Positions 1 to 13,947 are shown, counted from the first letter of the stretch. The stretch is 64,000 nucleotides of DNA from Terfezia claveryi (GCA_015179025.1 WHUX01000053.1:248001-312000); one strand, 5' to 3'. Notes: generated by a model not told the origin, from the sequence alone. Made by a program: numbers and translations.

Positions 1-146
1 GGGGTTCGATAAAGCGGAAGTCTCGATACCTAGTCACGATCACCTTTTCCATTACTATATGCAGAAATCCAGCTTAACAGCGGTGAGAGCCTCGAGGCCT
101 GCATTCTCAGTTAAGACCTTTTTCATAATCCAGCACTTTAACCAGA

Positions 147-810
147 CTACAGCACTTTCAGGCTATTAGGAAGCAAAGTATAAGAATCATTGAGTGCACT
201 CGAAGCGATACGCTCAGCAGTCCGCGGCAGGTTATTCTGGAAAGCCAGGGTAAATGTATGGAGAGGGTCCTTCCTATAGGCAGGCTGGTTGGAAAAATCA
301 CGAACCAGAATATTTAATACCAATACCACATATCATATGCATCGGAAGCCAAGAAGGTCACGGCACTACAATTCCGTGATGATCCTTTTTAATCGTACTT
401 TCCTTGTCTGGCGATGATGCACGCATGACATTTATACTATACCCAAACCCTCCTACATATCCTGCCCCGCAATATTTATTGACCATTATCGCTTGTGCTT
501 GTTCTTTTACTGTATTCGAGTATTCAGCAGGCCATTGAGCTCTGCTGAAGGCCAAATAATACGCTGCAGGAGTACATATGATACCATTGGCTATTCCAGT
601 GTCGCGGGCAAATTGGCTTCCTCTTGAGCTTGGTGTTTTGGTGTTTTGGATACGTTGGATACCCGTTGTTGCCGTTGCTTGTGCTTGTTCTGTTGTGTCC
701 AACACAGCCAGCCACCAATTGCGGCGGGCGATTATCTCGAGCACTTCATCGGCTCGTTGCTTTGAAGTACCACGCTCATGATATTCGATCTTCCTTTCAG
801 TTGTTCCCAC
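147..810 (-). CDS. Possible hypothetical protein, left edge (uncertain)
   Basis: A minus-strand reading frame of 150 codons runs from 810 to 358, with a second open stretch from 329 to 147 that could be a following exon. The first frame is Ala-rich and starts MGTTERKIEYHERG. I recognise no domain, signal peptide or membrane segment. A GTAGTG after codon GGC-ATT near 345-350 could be a donor, but I could not find an acceptor that keeps the second stretch in phase. The frame overlaps shorter plus-strand frames without better support. It may be a real lineage-specific gene or chance; I lean slightly to chance. Confidence 0.2.
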
Positions 811-1514
811 TTAACGGCATGTCCCTCTGCAGAGTGGGGTTGCCTCGTATGCCTCGTTGTCTTGAAGTTTCACTCTGATCTATCACCCTCGTATCGCAAA
901 GTTGTTCCCTGTCGATGTTTATGGTTGGTAGTACATACACTTCCCTTGGGCGTCTACATCACTCGACCACAGCAAATAATCACGACCCCGGAAACTTACA
1001 TCCGCCCAACCTTCTGACTTTTAAAGCTCTACTATCGAATACCAATCCACGCTCTCATTGCCGCAAAACTCCCCAATCTCTCCCTTCTCCACAGGAGGCG
1101 AGAGGAGTAAACAACAGTGCCATATTGACCCACGCGCTGACACTGTGTTGGTTTGGTTCAACCCGAAGCCAGCACACTCTGTCGCGGTTTCAGCCTTACC
1201 AGAACGACAAGAAGGTACAACGGCAATATCAGCCTTGCTATCGTGATATCTTCAAGGACCGGGTCACTAAATTAAGTAAAGTTGACAGGGATCAGTTGGA
1301 GGGCCCTTCGTCACGGGAAGCGACTACACTACAATTTGAGGTGGGATCTTCCTGGGGGGGTTAGGTACTGCCTGGCTGTGCATCTTCACAACCCCTGGAG
1401 TGTGTTTCTCTTTATGTGCCAATTCTCTCCTGATGCTTGTAGTACCTACCTCTGTTGTACTCTATGCTGATGCCTCTTGCTTTATTTTCTAGGAACTAGT
1501 CGACGTCTCTGACT
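811..1514. other. Intergenic / 5' leader of the DH-protein gene
   Basis: No convincing gene. Plus-strand frames here (for example 915-1364) have no recognisable protein features. A CT-rich tract ending TTTTCTAG at about 1491 lies 20 bases before the start codon at 1515 and looks like a 3' splice site, so the leader of the downstream gene may contain a 5'-UTR intron. Confidence 0.4.
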
Positions 1515-4500
1515 ATGTCTTCGCCACCAGCATCACCACAGCCGTCGAGCGCTCTGCATTCGCATACACTTCGGGGGCCTCGTGAGCCCACAAACTTTAC
1601 ACCACGAGCACCCGCTGCTGTGACAGCACCAACAGACCACCCTACACCTGCTGCCGAGTTGAAGAAGACGTTCTCCAAGCTAATGAAAGGTACAACCTTA
1701 ACAGGTACAAAAAAGGGCAACAGACCCGACTTTGGCGACTTTGATGAGCGGATAGCTAGGTACAAAGCGAGAAAAGAACGTGAGAAGGCAGGGAAAATTC
1801 GAGATAGGGAGAATGCATCCCGGAAAGTCGATCTCGGTCCAGCCCTGGGTCAATTTGATACACCGAACGTTCGGGAAAGGATCCGGAAGTGGCAGGCAAC
1901 GGGGGCGGGGGTAGTCAGCGGAGACCCTACTGTAATTTTACCACCGCCTATAATTCCATTCCAATCTCCGGCTGGTTCAGTGGCAGGAAGCGATTGCGGG
2001 AGATCGGATTACTCTAATGTCGGTTGCGGGGTGGGAAGGCTCCGGGGCTCGCCCGACATCAGTCCTAGTCGACCAGCGAAGGACATAATGAAAGAATGGG
2101 AGACCGCTAGTGAGTCTGGTGCTGGGCTGGGGGGATTCCTGAAGAGGGCTATCGAAGAGGAGAGGATGGCATTGGGTTTACCAAAGGAGGCCGAGGAGAC
2201 CGAAGACGAGGAGAAGATACTACAAAGGCAAAGAGGAAGGGACAGGGAAGCTGAAAGATTAGCTAGGGAGAGGGAACGAAAACTGAGACGAAGAAGCAGG
2301 GGTCCACCCACTTCTATAGGAGCCATCAGTGGAGTTGAAGACAACGAGCAGCCAGAGAGAAGAGCAATGAGAAAATGGAGAAGTGGGGAGGAAGGTGAGG
2401 TCGCCGATGCGCCAAAGACAGTCGACGATAGTATACGGGTCAGGGGTGACGATGACGGTATCAGAGTAAAGCCAAGAAGGAAGAAGTCTAGGAGAAAAGA
2501 TAAAGAGAAAGAAGGTGCTAGTGATGGTAATGGGGTTTATGATGTTGAGGTCCAGACAGCCAAGAGCGAAGGGGATGTTCCTCTACAAATATCGGCCTTC
2601 ATATCCAATAAATCACTTCCCGGTGATAGCTCTGCATTGTTCGACCAAGATGATACAAGAGGAGAAAGTGCAACTCGAGACAGAAGAGAAGCATATGAAA
2701 AGGAGCTGAAGGCGGAGAGGGACAGGAGAGCGGAAAGAAGAAAAACCTTTTCCACGCAACCTAGGCCAACTTTCCGTCATTCCCCTTCGGCATCTGCATC
2801 ATTTTCACCCACATGCCCAAAACCAGTCCCACCCATGGTAACTGCCTTCTCTACTACAGATGCTCCCCCGCCACCCCCAGCGCATACTTCACTCCTGTCC
2901 CTCAGACCACCAGAACCGGAGGAAGAGATTGAATTAATGCAGAGCGAGCCACTTCCTATTCCCATGTCTCCATCACCTCCACCAATCTCAAAAATTTCGT
3001 TCAAACCACCGTCACCGCCAAAACAACAAGACTTTGCACCGGCTAGGTTTGAAGATCCCGGAATTCGAATTTATCCTACAAGGAAGGGTTCGAAGGTGCG
3101 GCGCAGGCACATATCAGGTGAACATAAGAGCGCACGGGCGAAGGAGAAAGGAAGGGATCGTTTGCACGAAGTCAGTGAGCAAGAGAGTACCGAGAAACGA
3201 GATGGCACTGCCGACTATGAAGGGTCTGGAAGCGGAGAGAAAAGAACCTGGCGTAGGAGAAGGAGGGGAAAACAAAATCAGAGCCGCTCAGGAAGTGATG
3301 AAGGCAGTATTGTGAGCTCTCATGATGAACAAGGGCCCCGACCTGCCACCGAGGACAAGCGCAGTGCACCGGCAAATTTCATCCCGAAGCATCGTGACTC
3401 AATTGCACCTTCTCCGATTGAACGCCCACCAAGGCCCAGAGAAACCACGAGGCCTACATTTCCTTCCAATACTACACATTTCAATACTTTCCCTAAGGTA
3501 CAGCTCAAACCCACTCCCTCTAGAGCCAGGGCCTCTGTGTCGTCGCCATCCCCTCCAAAGGTGTCTCTGAGGCCCGTTGTTCCTAAAACTGCGAATACTC
3601 CTACTACTCAGCCTGCGAAAGTAGCTTTACCCAAGACTACGCCCGTTTCTTCAAACCCTCTATCAAGAGGAGGCTTGTTGAAATCTACGCCTACAACTAG
3701 TACTCCTCTTACCAAAGTAGCACCTAAGCCTGCAATTATACCTTCGACACAGTCCAGGGCCGCTATACCGGGGCTTTCTTCCACTCCAGGTAGGGTAGCC
3801 TTGCCGGGTCTTACATCCACTCAACCGGCGGCACCAGCTGTTCCAATCACTCCACCAGTAGCTGCTGCGCAACCTGCATCGGAATCTACGACTATAACTG
3901 GGTTCTTCAATACTGCGACCGTCCCCCCTCCACCACCGCCACCCATACCCGCATGGCTTTCTCAATTCCAGGTGCCACCATCTCCAATATCTCCAGGCCC
4001 AAAATCAAGGGTGCTGCCTGGTGGATTGGTTGAGAATCCCAACGTCCCAGGGACGTTCCTTGCATACAGGCGAAACCCTCCTCCTGCTGGCACCAAGAAA
4101 GAACCCTCACCTGTTCAGCAAAGCTCGGCGCAAGAGACTGTAGCCCCGTTACATATTCCTAAGGGTCCACCCGAGAAGCCAGGACCTCCAAGTGAAGCAC
4201 CGATCACTGCATCAAAAAAGGTTGCAACTTTTCTAGGGTCACCAGCTGTTGGTCAAGCGGACTTTGCTAGCGTTATAGAAGAGATTAGAGTGAAGATAAA
4301 GGAGAAGGAGGAGAAAAAGAGAGCTGCACGTCAGGAGAAACTGAGCAGGAAACATTCCATGTTGCGGTCCACCGTCCATGTCACGAAGGCTGGGGCCATA
4401 AGGAACGTTACACGTGCCTCGAGCATACGACACGTTGCGCGTGCACCAAGCATAAGGAATTCAGTACATCTTGCGCGGGCTCTGAGCAGGAAACAAAGTG

Positions 4501-7500
4501 TTATGCGTGCACCAAGCACATCTGTAAGACTACCGAAAGTAGAAGAGCGCATCAATGAAGTGCAGCCTACAGCGGGTCCGACAAAACAAACAATTGAAGA
4601 GTTTAGAAATGTGGTGGATGGGTATGAGAGCGATATACTTGAGACAATGAAAAGTATGGCTTCGAAGGTAGGCGACCCTGAAGATACCGAGGATGCAACG
4701 CTATCACCCCCATTGTCACCACCAGCACCTTTGCGAATTTCGAGACCACCAACACCAGTAAAAACTGATATAGCACCAGCGCCTAAGCGAAGAGCTTCAG
4801 TCAAACCACAAAGGAAAGAATCTCATAGGCTCTCAAAGGTAGTTAAGGATCTGAAGGAACAGGACGTGGGCACTAAGAACGTTCTAGAAAATCCCACAGA
4901 TCAACAGGCAGTCGATGAAGCATTGGCGGTTAACATGGTGCAGGAGAAACTAGTTGAAGAACATAAGCAAAAGGTCGACGAACATAGAGATGAGCTGGTC
5001 AAGGAAGGCGCGCTAGAGGTTGCGCAGCATCAAACAATTACAGAAAGTACCGCAGAAAGGGCGACAAATGGACCAATACCAGCGTCAATGGAGAAGCCTA
5101 TATCTCCAACACTGGAAACTCCTGTGCCTGTGTCAATAGGGGAGCCTAGATCTCCAACAGTGGATATTCCTATGCCAGTGTCAACAGAGAAGCCCTTCAG
5201 TGAAGAGGCAGACAAGCCCAAGCTGGACATCCTGGAGCGGATGGCAGCGGAGCAGCAAGCAAAAGAGAAGGACAAAAAGAAAAAGAAGCATCGGAAGAAG
5301 AAAGACGACTCTTCTAAGCCGAATGACCCTCCGAGGAGCAGCAATACTAGCCTAACCGAGAGCTACTTGACAAGGTCAACCCCGCGAAGTTCCACTACTA
5401 CACTGGCTAGAGATGTGTTGGCTCCAACTCCACCTCCATTCATCATTCAATCGCCAAATATTACTCCGCCAAGAGGGGTGCAACTGCAATATCAGGCAAT
5501 CACTCCTACTCAAAAGGACAAGAATAAAGATCGTCCACCGAAGCTGAGCGAAATGACATCGGCATTCTTCAAAGCGCTGAAGCAGGAGTTTCAAGGTGTT
5601 AGCGTGAAGGCAGGGCAGGAAAGTAGTGATAGTGAGCTTGATGAGCATGGTGTGAGCATAAGACAAAAACAGGCAGAAATAGAGACGGCTATGGAGGAGG
5701 AACGACAGCGAGAGCTAGCAATGGAGGCGGAACTGGAACACAAGCGACAGCTGCAATGGGAAAGAGAGATGGAAAAAGAGAGGGAACGGCAACGAGCAAT
5801 AGAGCTTGAAATCGAATTAGAGAAAGAGAAAGAGAAGCAAGCCGAACAAGAAAAGGAATGGGAGGAACAGCGTAAGAGAGTACAGGAAGAGGAGGAGAAT
5901 TGGAGGATTGAGGTCCAGAGGGAAAGAGAGAGACAGAGGAAGTTGGAGAAGGAGATTGAGATGGAGAGAGAGAAGGAAAAGATCAGATTGGCTGAGCTCG
6001 AGAGAGAACGTGAACTGGCCAAGCAAAGACGACAAGAAATGGAGAAGGAGAAAGAAAGAAGGAGACAACTTGAGGCGGAGAAGGAGAGGCAAAGGAGAAT
6101 CGACGAGGAACTGAGGTTGGAGAAGGAAAGGCAGCTTGAACGGGCGAGACAGCAGGACCAAAGGCGTCAGTCGGTGGCTTCGCCATTATCTTCCGTTGGA
6201 CTCACCTCACCTCCTCTACAGAAGTCAACGAGGAATGGGCACAGCTTCACTAGTAGCAGTGCGAGCTCTGCTGGTCGAGACTCCACACCAGCACCTTCCG
6301 TCACTACCGCCCAGACCTCACCACCCCCCTCACGTGGGTCATCCACAGCCAACGCAGCCATCAAAGGATCAATATATAGTCAATTATCTCCATCACAGGC
6401 TAAAACACTTGAGCCAAGTCCTCTACAGAAGCATGAGGTAGTCACCCCCATGAATATGGTGAACCCAAGTGGATATGAACTTCCTGGTCAAGGGAACAAT
6501 GGCCATACCCTGACGAGAAAGTACACGAGCCATGCGGACCTTATCTCGATGCTGTCTGTTAAACGTAGACATAAGAGCCATCACACATCTGCGCGCACTC
6601 ATAGCAATGCTACAACTGCAACGGCTCTTACAGTACCCGAACTCATGGAGGAATTCGTAGCCGCAGAGAAGGGATATATGCGTGAGTTAAAGACTTTGGT
6701 CGATGACGTCATCCCAGTCCTGCTTTCAACCGTTTTGGAGCGTGCAGATAGCCATGTTGCAGCCCGCCAATTTGGTTCCGGGGCATTGAGTGGGAAGCTT
6801 GTTAACCCAACTAGGCCAATCGTCGATATGGGTATTGCATTGGAACGGATAAAGCGCGTTCATGAAGGGATTCCTAAGCAGAATTCAGACAAACTTCTGA
6901 GGTGGGCCCAGGACGGGAAGGGCATCTATGAGGAGTATCTTCGGGCATGGAGAATGGGATTCCAGGACGTTATTGTTACCATGGCCCCTGCAGAAGCGGA
7001 TTACGACCTTGATGCATCTGGATGGGATGCAGAGAGCCGCAGACAATTGGTGTCCAGGCTAGGCTCGTTTGCAGATAACCTCAAGGATACAGACTCCAAC
7101 TGGCAATTGCCGGCTATCCCAGATTACAAGGATGAGGCAGAAGAGAAGGTGGATGTCGCGTTCTTGTTGAAGAGGCCACTGGTTAGGCTGAGAATATTGG
7201 CAAAAGTCCTCAAGGTGAGTGGATAAATTACTAGGCTGTACTTGATTTGCTAATGTTGGATATAGAGGATCAATGACATTCGGCACTCTCCACTAGCAGA
7301 GACCTGCGCTGTCACCTATCATACACTAGTGACCGCGGCTCGCAAGAAAGTATCCGATGAGAAGGCTCGAATTGAAGATGAAGCTGCCGCATCCATCGAT
7401 ATATCCAAGGCTTTCGATATCCACACTTTTGCCCCGATGCCAAGCATTGCCTTGAATCCAGCGCGCAAAGTCCGTGCCAGGGATTGCTTTATTATGCACA

Positions 7501-10500
7501 TGCCACATTCCTCTGGGCAAATTATACAGCGGAATGTTGAGTTCATCCTGCGTGATGAGGGCACAAAAGAGCGAGGGGCTCCGAGGGACAGCGAGGTCTT
7601 GATCTGCGAGGTTCCTGTCATAGGGCGGTTAGAGAAATGGCTACTCTTCCAGCCAATTCCATTGAAGAGTCTCTCTGCACGTACAGGAGACGATGTGGGC
7701 GAGATTGTAGTGATGGTCAGAGGCAGAAGGGGTGGTAATCCTGAATGGCGAGAGGTCATGGTTCTGAAAACAACAAACGACATGGCTGCCTTTGAATGGG
7801 TTCAGATGCTTGGTCTGCTCCCTGTACCCCCCGCTGATCCGTTTGAGAAATTCAGAGTGCCTCTCGGGGAAGTCCCTCCAAATACATCGTCTGGAAGCTC
7901 TGGGGCACAATCAAGATCAAGTACTCCTGAAACGGTCAAGGGTAATACATCGCCAAAATCTCAAACTTCTGTACGATCAAAGGGTTCAGAAAGGTCAAGG
8001 GGTTCAGAATTGTCAGGGTCTTCAGCCAGATCACAGGGACAGAGATCACAATCTGACAAAAGCATTTCAGAGTCAGTTGATCCATTTTCTTATCTCGATC
8101 ATGATAACTACAATACGACCTTGGCTGACAGTCGTCCGGCCACAAGGGAATCGCACCGCAGTGCAAGGAAGTCAAGTGAAGGCTCAAGGGCTCGTAGTGC
8201 TACCCCTCCATCAAGACAGAACACTATCACCCCATTGAAGACGAATTCTAAGCGCCGTGAGTCCTCAATCTCGACAGAGGGCAGGCGTACACCAAAAGCT
8301 AGGCCTTTGTCAATGCAGGAGCCGCTTACTTACAAGGATGATGATGAACGCTCTGACGGTCAACATTCCCGCACTGTTAGCATGTCTTCGATTGCGTCCA
8401 CTGTCTCCACCCTCAAGAGGTCTGCGGCGATTGGCAGGGCTGCTGGTCAGAAGCGCAGGGCGAAGTCAATATCATCTCTAGCGAGCGTTTCTACACAAGG
8501 TTGCCTTAATTCCTCTACTGAAATTACGTTAGATCCTGGAGTGTCTCGCCACCCATCAAACACAAGCACGCGATCGTCTTTGAAGTCAGATCGGACTCAT
8601 GTTTCACGGAGACGGTCGAAAAGGAGTGAAGGGTTGTCCGAGATCGCCGAGGAGAAGCAGTCGAGGCCCTCCTCTGTCAAGCCTACTCATGGTCGGCGCA
8701 GTCCGGATGCAAAAATGTCCATGGGTAATGCTCCTGTACTGGCCCCTGTGCAGAAGCCTGACGCTTTCACAGCTCAGAAAGCCAGTCAATCCATGGAAAC
8801 TCCTCCACCCCCGCCTCCCCACCGAGTTCTCACTCCAAGCAATGAGAAGAAAGACTCTAAAAAGTCACTACCACCTCCAGTTGATAAGCTAGCTCGAACA
8901 AAGCGCCGTACCTCCAGCCCGCTTAAGCATGAGTACGAGCCGTCTACTGCCTCCGAAGAAGAGGGAAATGACGAGACAGAGACGGAGGGCGAGGGTGATG
9001 AATTGTATTCAGATGAGGAGGAGGAACATCACGCTGATAATGATATTGAATCCGACTATGACTCCAGATCTGGCTCAGAGACAGTTTCAGAGACAGCTCC
9101 GGAAACGGAGTCAGAGAGCGAGACAGAATCAGAGTCAGAGGATCCAATTTCAGAGCGTGCGGATCCAAGGGAAGACCTTGCAGCTTACCCTGAACCAACG
9201 CTGGAGATTGATCAAGGAAGGAAGCGGATTGTCAAGGCACCCATCACGCCCATCCCGGAAGAATCGGAGGTATCTACGACCTCACCCAAACAGAGGAAAA
9301 CTTCATCACAGACATCTGAAGCAAGTACCAAGCCCCCACCAGCAGTATATAAAGGGTTGGCCCATATCTTCAGTTGGTCAGCGAACGCTTGGCAGAAATT
9401 CCACCCTGACGAGTGCAGGATCATTGTCACCTCGGGCAGAATTGAAGCATACCCCAATTTGGGTGCGCTTGCAGGTAGTGCACCATTGCCTGGAAATGCT
9501 TCCCAAGTATCAGCGGGCTCACCCAACTCGACGCCAAATGTCGACCCAACTGAAGAAGACACAAAACCACTGGTTATTGCGCCAGATGCAGCTCCCGCAG
9601 TATTGTCCTTGGAACTTTCTCCTACTACACCTATCCGCAGAGGAACTGCCGTGGATTTGTCTATTCGAACCTCTCCCAGCTCACAGTTCTGTGGTAATAG
9701 TGTGATGTTCAGGTGCCGTTCACCAGGTGAATGCGAGGCCCTATATAATGCAATCAACTCCGCAAGGGTGTCCAACGCTACATATCACCCACTCCCGAAC
9801 GTTCAGAATAAATATCACTCATACCTTGATCCTGACGGAGCTCCAATTCACCCACCAGTGCAAGTTAAACGTGGTTGGTCATGGGGTAGATCCGGATACC
9901 GTGCAGGCAGCAGCAAAGCCCCTTCAATTATCAGCTCTGAAGGCTCTGTGGGAAGCTTTTCTTCTGCATTCTCGGTCTTCAAGCGATTCGGTTTCGGCAA
10001 GGGTAGTTCTGGTGGTAGCTCATTTGGTTCTTTTGCGTCCGAGGCCTCCACGGCATCTTCTCTCCCAGGTCTGGTAAACGGTCTTCCGGGAGTACCAGGT
10101 GGGCCGATTTCAATGTCTGGCTTGAAGATCCGGCTTTATAAGCGCGAGTCTGCATCGAAATGGCGTGACCTTGGGCCGGCTAGGCTGAGTATCCTGAAGC
10201 CACCGATTCCGGAGAGGTCGAGCAGGGCGCCGGAGGAGAAGAGGATTGTGGTGAGGGATAAGAGTGGGAAGGTGGTGTTGCTCGATGAAACACTTGAGGA
10301 ACGATGTTTTGAGAGGGTGGCGAGGACGGGGATTGCGGTCAGTATATTGGTGGGAGAGCTTGGGGCGGATGGGCAGAAAGGAATCAGTGAAGTTGGTGGA
10401 TTGGGATCGAAAAATACGGTTTATATGCTACAGGTGAGTCTTATTTAATTTTGTAACAGGAATGGCTTGTTTTACTAACAAGTGTTGAATTTATAGATGA

Positions 10501-10556
10501 AGAGTGAAGCTGAAACGGTGTATACTTTCTCCATCGTGGGCAAGCATCGATACTAG
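1515..10556 (+). CDS. Giant DH-domain (RhoGEF-type) protein with PH-like domains
   Basis: Three exons, 1515-7214, 7266-10433 and 10497-10556, all phase 0, give 2975 residues. The introns are 51 and 63 nt with GTGAGT donors and TAG acceptors; a CTAA-type branch point is visible in each. Residues 1 to about 1390 are low-complexity, rich in Ser, Pro and charged residues. A highly charged Glu/Arg coiled coil spans about 1390-1545. The DH (Dbl homology) domain begins near 1706 (VPELMEEFVAAEKGYMREL) and crosses the first intron. A PH-like stretch follows at about 1968-2087. Two further compact segments lie near 2596-2736 and 2849-2975, the last resembling a PH/EVH1/Ran-binding fold. By family the protein should activate a Rho/Rac/Cdc42 GTPase at the membrane or cytoskeleton, but the GTPase cannot be named. 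The first exon alone is 5.7 kb. Expression may involve a 5'-UTR intron. Confidence 0.85.
7215..7265 (+). other. Intron inside the DH domain
   Basis: GTGAGT donor, GCTAATG branch region and TATAG acceptor. Removing 51 nt joins two phase-0 frames, LAKVLK to RINDIRHSP, in the middle of the DH domain. The frame hits a stop within the intron if it is retained. Confidence 0.9.
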
Positions 10557-11994
10557 TGGCGTTTATCTTGCTTTTGGGCTATATCATTTTCATATTGCTG
10601 GCGTTGTTGCTTGATATATCTGCGCTTCTAGGCTATACTTCTCAAAGTCATGACCTTTTCGCTTTCTTTAAATTTCCTTCATTTACATACTTTGCTATTT
10701 ACATATTTGGTGATTTCGAGGTGAAAGCAATAGGGAAATCGGATGGTGGATTAATGGGTGGTTGGCAAGGAGGATATGGTAAAGATTTGGGGAGGATTTA
10801 GTTTGGCTAAGTTGGATATTTTAGAATCATGGTGGATTGCTGGCTTGGGATTTGGCTTTTTGCATGCGGTTGTTAATTTCTTGCTGAGCTTGAGCATGAC
10901 CCTCAGTTCACATTTTTTGTGCTTTCTGACCGTTCTACTTTGGGCTTTGCTAGTTTCATATCGCGCGGGTGGGTTGCTACATGATTTTTTCTTATTGTTT
11001 GCTTGATCATGGATGTTATTTTTCAATGAGCTAGTAATTTCATTTGCTGGAAGAGAATGGGGCATATGCATAGGTTGAATTTAGTGACTATAAGTTATGG
11101 AGGTGGCTGATGGGTGCTTGGGGATAATATAAAGAATACAGTGCATCAATCTGTATGTGGCATGCCTTTCTGCATAAATCAACTTTTTGGGGTCGAATGG
11201 GTTCAAAAGATGGGGAGATATTATACAAGCATGGTATTTTCTCAGTCATGCCGAGTCATCCTCTCTCGCTAGAAGAGGGTGAATCTTACATCTCCTCTGC
11301 CGCTGCCGATAAATTCCTTTCAAGCCAGTTGGTGACGCTGAGGTGTGTCATTAGGAGAAGAGGGTAAATCCGAGCATATCTCCAACAAAGGCCAGAGCGC
11401 CAAAGAACAACCTTAATAGGTTGAGGGTTTTAAGGTAATTGGGGCCGTGTTTGATAGAGATTCCCAGACATACCTCCTCCCCCAAAACCCTCCCCAAAGC
11501 CTACCCAGGGGCAATAGTACAAAGATATTGTGAAAGCAATAATTCTAGCCACTCCTAACTCTTATATGGATATATTGATATTGCCTCCCAAAGCCTCCTC
11601 TATATACCTTCTCGAGATCGTTTCAGTAACATCCACTGCCCATTTTGCCTCAGCAAATACCATATTTGTAAAATATCTCCTCAACTTTTGAGCCCCTTCG
11701 GACAGAATTATGCTTATGCTTGATAACCGTCCCTCATCTTTCAGCATTTCATTTCCCTAGCTCACGTACGCCAAGCCAGCCGATCCCTCATTTCGGCAGT
11801 GTGACGCAAGAGCCTGCTGGAAATAAAGTGTCACTATCACGAATATCCAAATCTATTCCGGCGTACCAAAACCTGCTGCTGCTTGCTGCAGATCACAATT
11901 CACACTCACCTCTCACACTGTAATTAAATAACCCTCCCTCTTTCACCATTTTGTATCCAATCCCTAATACCCCAATTCTAATTGAGTGTAGACC
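10557..11994. other. Intergenic, 3' UTR and SOD2 promoter
   Basis: 1.4 kb without a supportable gene. The left half is T-rich, as expected for a 3' untranslated region. The last 300 bases are CT-rich and end in a typical fungal leader just before the SOD2 start. Small frames here are composition artefacts. Confidence 0.6.
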
Positions 11995-13011
11995 ATGTCC
12001 CTCTCCCTCTTCCGCACCCGTCTCCTCCCCAGCACTGTCCGCGCCGTGAGGGTCGCTAGCACGCAGGCAACTAGGACGAAGCATACCCTGCCGCACTTAC
12101 CGTATGATTATGGGGCGTTGGAGCCAGTGATTTCGGGGAAGATTATGGAAGTAAGTGCACGCGAGGATAGTGATGCTGGGGAGGAAGAGAGGGAAGGGCT
12201 AATGTCGAGTAGTTGCACTATACAAAGCACCACCAGACGTACGTGAATGGGTTGAATGACGCTGAGGCGAAGTATGCAGAGGCATTAGGACTGGGGGATG
12301 TAGCGAAGCAAGTGGAATTACAGACGTTGGTGAAGTTTCATGGGGGGTATGATATGTTCTTCTTCGCCTCCTGATCTCACCTCATCTCTTTTTTCATTTT
12401 AGTAGTAGTCTTTAATCATGAATGACTGGTATAGCTAATATCTCAATAGTGGCCACCTCAACCACACCCTCTTTTGGGAGAACCTCGCGCCCAAATCCTG
12501 CGGCGGTGGTGAACCCCCTTCAGGAACCCTCGCCTCCCAAATCAACAAGACCTGGGGCACATATGATGCCTTCAAGAAGACCATGAACGCCGCGCTTATG
12601 GGCGTGCAGGGGAGTGGATGGGCGTGGTTAGTTAAGGATTCGGAGACAGGTGGGGTGGGGATTGTGACTAGGCCTGTAAGCTGTTTTCCCTCCCACTAAC
12701 CTGGGGTATGAAGTGGTGTAGTTATTGGGGGGGGCTAATGTGGGTGGCGGAATGTAGAATCAAGACCCCGTCGTGGGGAAGCTGAAGCCTTTATTGGGGA
12801 TTGATGCTTGGGAACACGCGTATTAGTAAGTATTTCTGTCTGAGGGGATGAGCAGGTGAAGGAGGTGAGGAGATGGTGTATATGGTAGGAATGCTAATGA
12901 AGGTTTATCTTATTGTGTAGTTTGCAGTATGAGAATAGGAAAGCGGAGTATTTTGGGGCGATTTGGAATGTGGTTAATTGGAAGGCGGCGGAGAAGAGGT
13001 TTGCAGCGTAA
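11995..13011 (+). CDS. sod2: Superoxide dismutase [Mn], mitochondrial precursor
   Basis: Five exons: 11995-12150, 12213-12346, 12450-12675, 12758-12825 and 12921-13011, giving 224 residues, a normal length for the family. The enzyme dismutates superoxide to hydrogen peroxide and oxygen in the mitochondrial matrix. The N-terminus [19 protein letters not shown] is Arg-rich, amphipathic and free of acidic residues, as in a matrix presequence; the mature part starts near [16 protein letters not shown]. Metal ligands are visible: His in ISGKIMELHYTKHH, His in the FHGGGHLNH region, and Asp and His in the signature DAWEHAYY at a splice junction. All four introns have GT-AG ends and the phases match exactly. 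The Gly-Gly-Gly before HLNH is rebuilt across intron 2, which supports the model. Confidence 0.96.
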
Positions 13012-13581
13012 ATCGTCAATTGAGAGTATTCGGGTAAATGTCTCGCATTGCGGGAATTGTGAACAATAAAATATGTATGATGAAGATTTCGTCAGTATTA
13101 GGTCATGTGGTGAGTACTCGAACTTTGAGATACGTTCTCAGGGTAATCTGGTTTCTTACCTCACAATGAAGGTACTTACGGTAACTTGCTTGAAATTCTT
13201 TCTGTAAGTAGTAGCTGATTCGTGCTTTCTCTTGCATTTACCTGACAGTAGCAACATGTATTCGCTAAGAAATACAAACAGGGGCACATTCGCCGAACAT
13301 ATATATTTCAAGCATAAGAGGCTCGCGCGTATAGCACCCAGGAGCCAACAGATTTGCATGACGACGTGTGGAGCTTGGATTGTAGAGTGTTTACAACATA
13401 GATAACTAATACTACTGTGTCTCGGATGATTGCAACCTAAAAGCAAATTAAAAAAAAAAAACACATCGATTGACGAGTACTGTAGAATAAATAAGTAATT
13501 AGGCAAGGTATATGATACGTAGGAGAACACCCCCCCCCCCCCCCCCCGGGATGACCAAAAGCGGGGCCTACATGTTGTATA
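13012..13581. other. Intergenic with poly-C tract
   Basis: AT-rich DNA with no gene. It contains a run of about 17 C at roughly 13531-13547 followed by GGG, directly before the first copy of a repeat (see 13582). Frames here are short and unsupported. Confidence 0.5.
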
Positions 13582-13660
13582 TGTTCTGGGCCTCTCGCGG
13601 GCAATTTATTTAATTACTGCCTTTGGTACATAACGCACTTGAATTTATAAAATATAGACA
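13582..13660 (+). repeat. Repeat copy A (left inverted copy)
   Basis: Begins TGTTCTGGGCC, then CGCGGGCAATT, ATTTAATTACTGC and ends near AAAATATA. The same sequence in reverse orientation lies at 15470-15551, about 85% identical by eye over roughly 76 positions. The two copies face each other around a 2-kb interval that holds a Helitron-type helicase fragment. A third, shortened copy is at 31318. In A and B the repeat is preceded by TA. Confidence 0.75.
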
Positions 13661-13947
13661 CATTGAACGGGTTCCAGTTGATCTAATTGATATACTCCAT
13701 GAGCCTGATGGACAATATAAATTTCTGAAAGACCATATATGGTCACGTGGTTGTTCCATCAAACTCGTAATATAATACTAATACAAGGTAACTGAGGTTG
13801 ACGACGATGTAGTCCCCCTGATTTGGCAACGATCACTACTCGGGCAAAGATGATAGCTAGTCGTATTTAATGGCTCATATAAGCTTGCCATTTCATAGAA
13901 AAATTCAAAAAAGACACTTATGTCAGTCAAAAAGGTAAAACGAGTTG

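Noticed and set aside
915..1364. Plus-strand frame of 149 codons before the DH gene
   Set aside because: No domain, atypical composition, and placed in what looks like the leader of the next gene.
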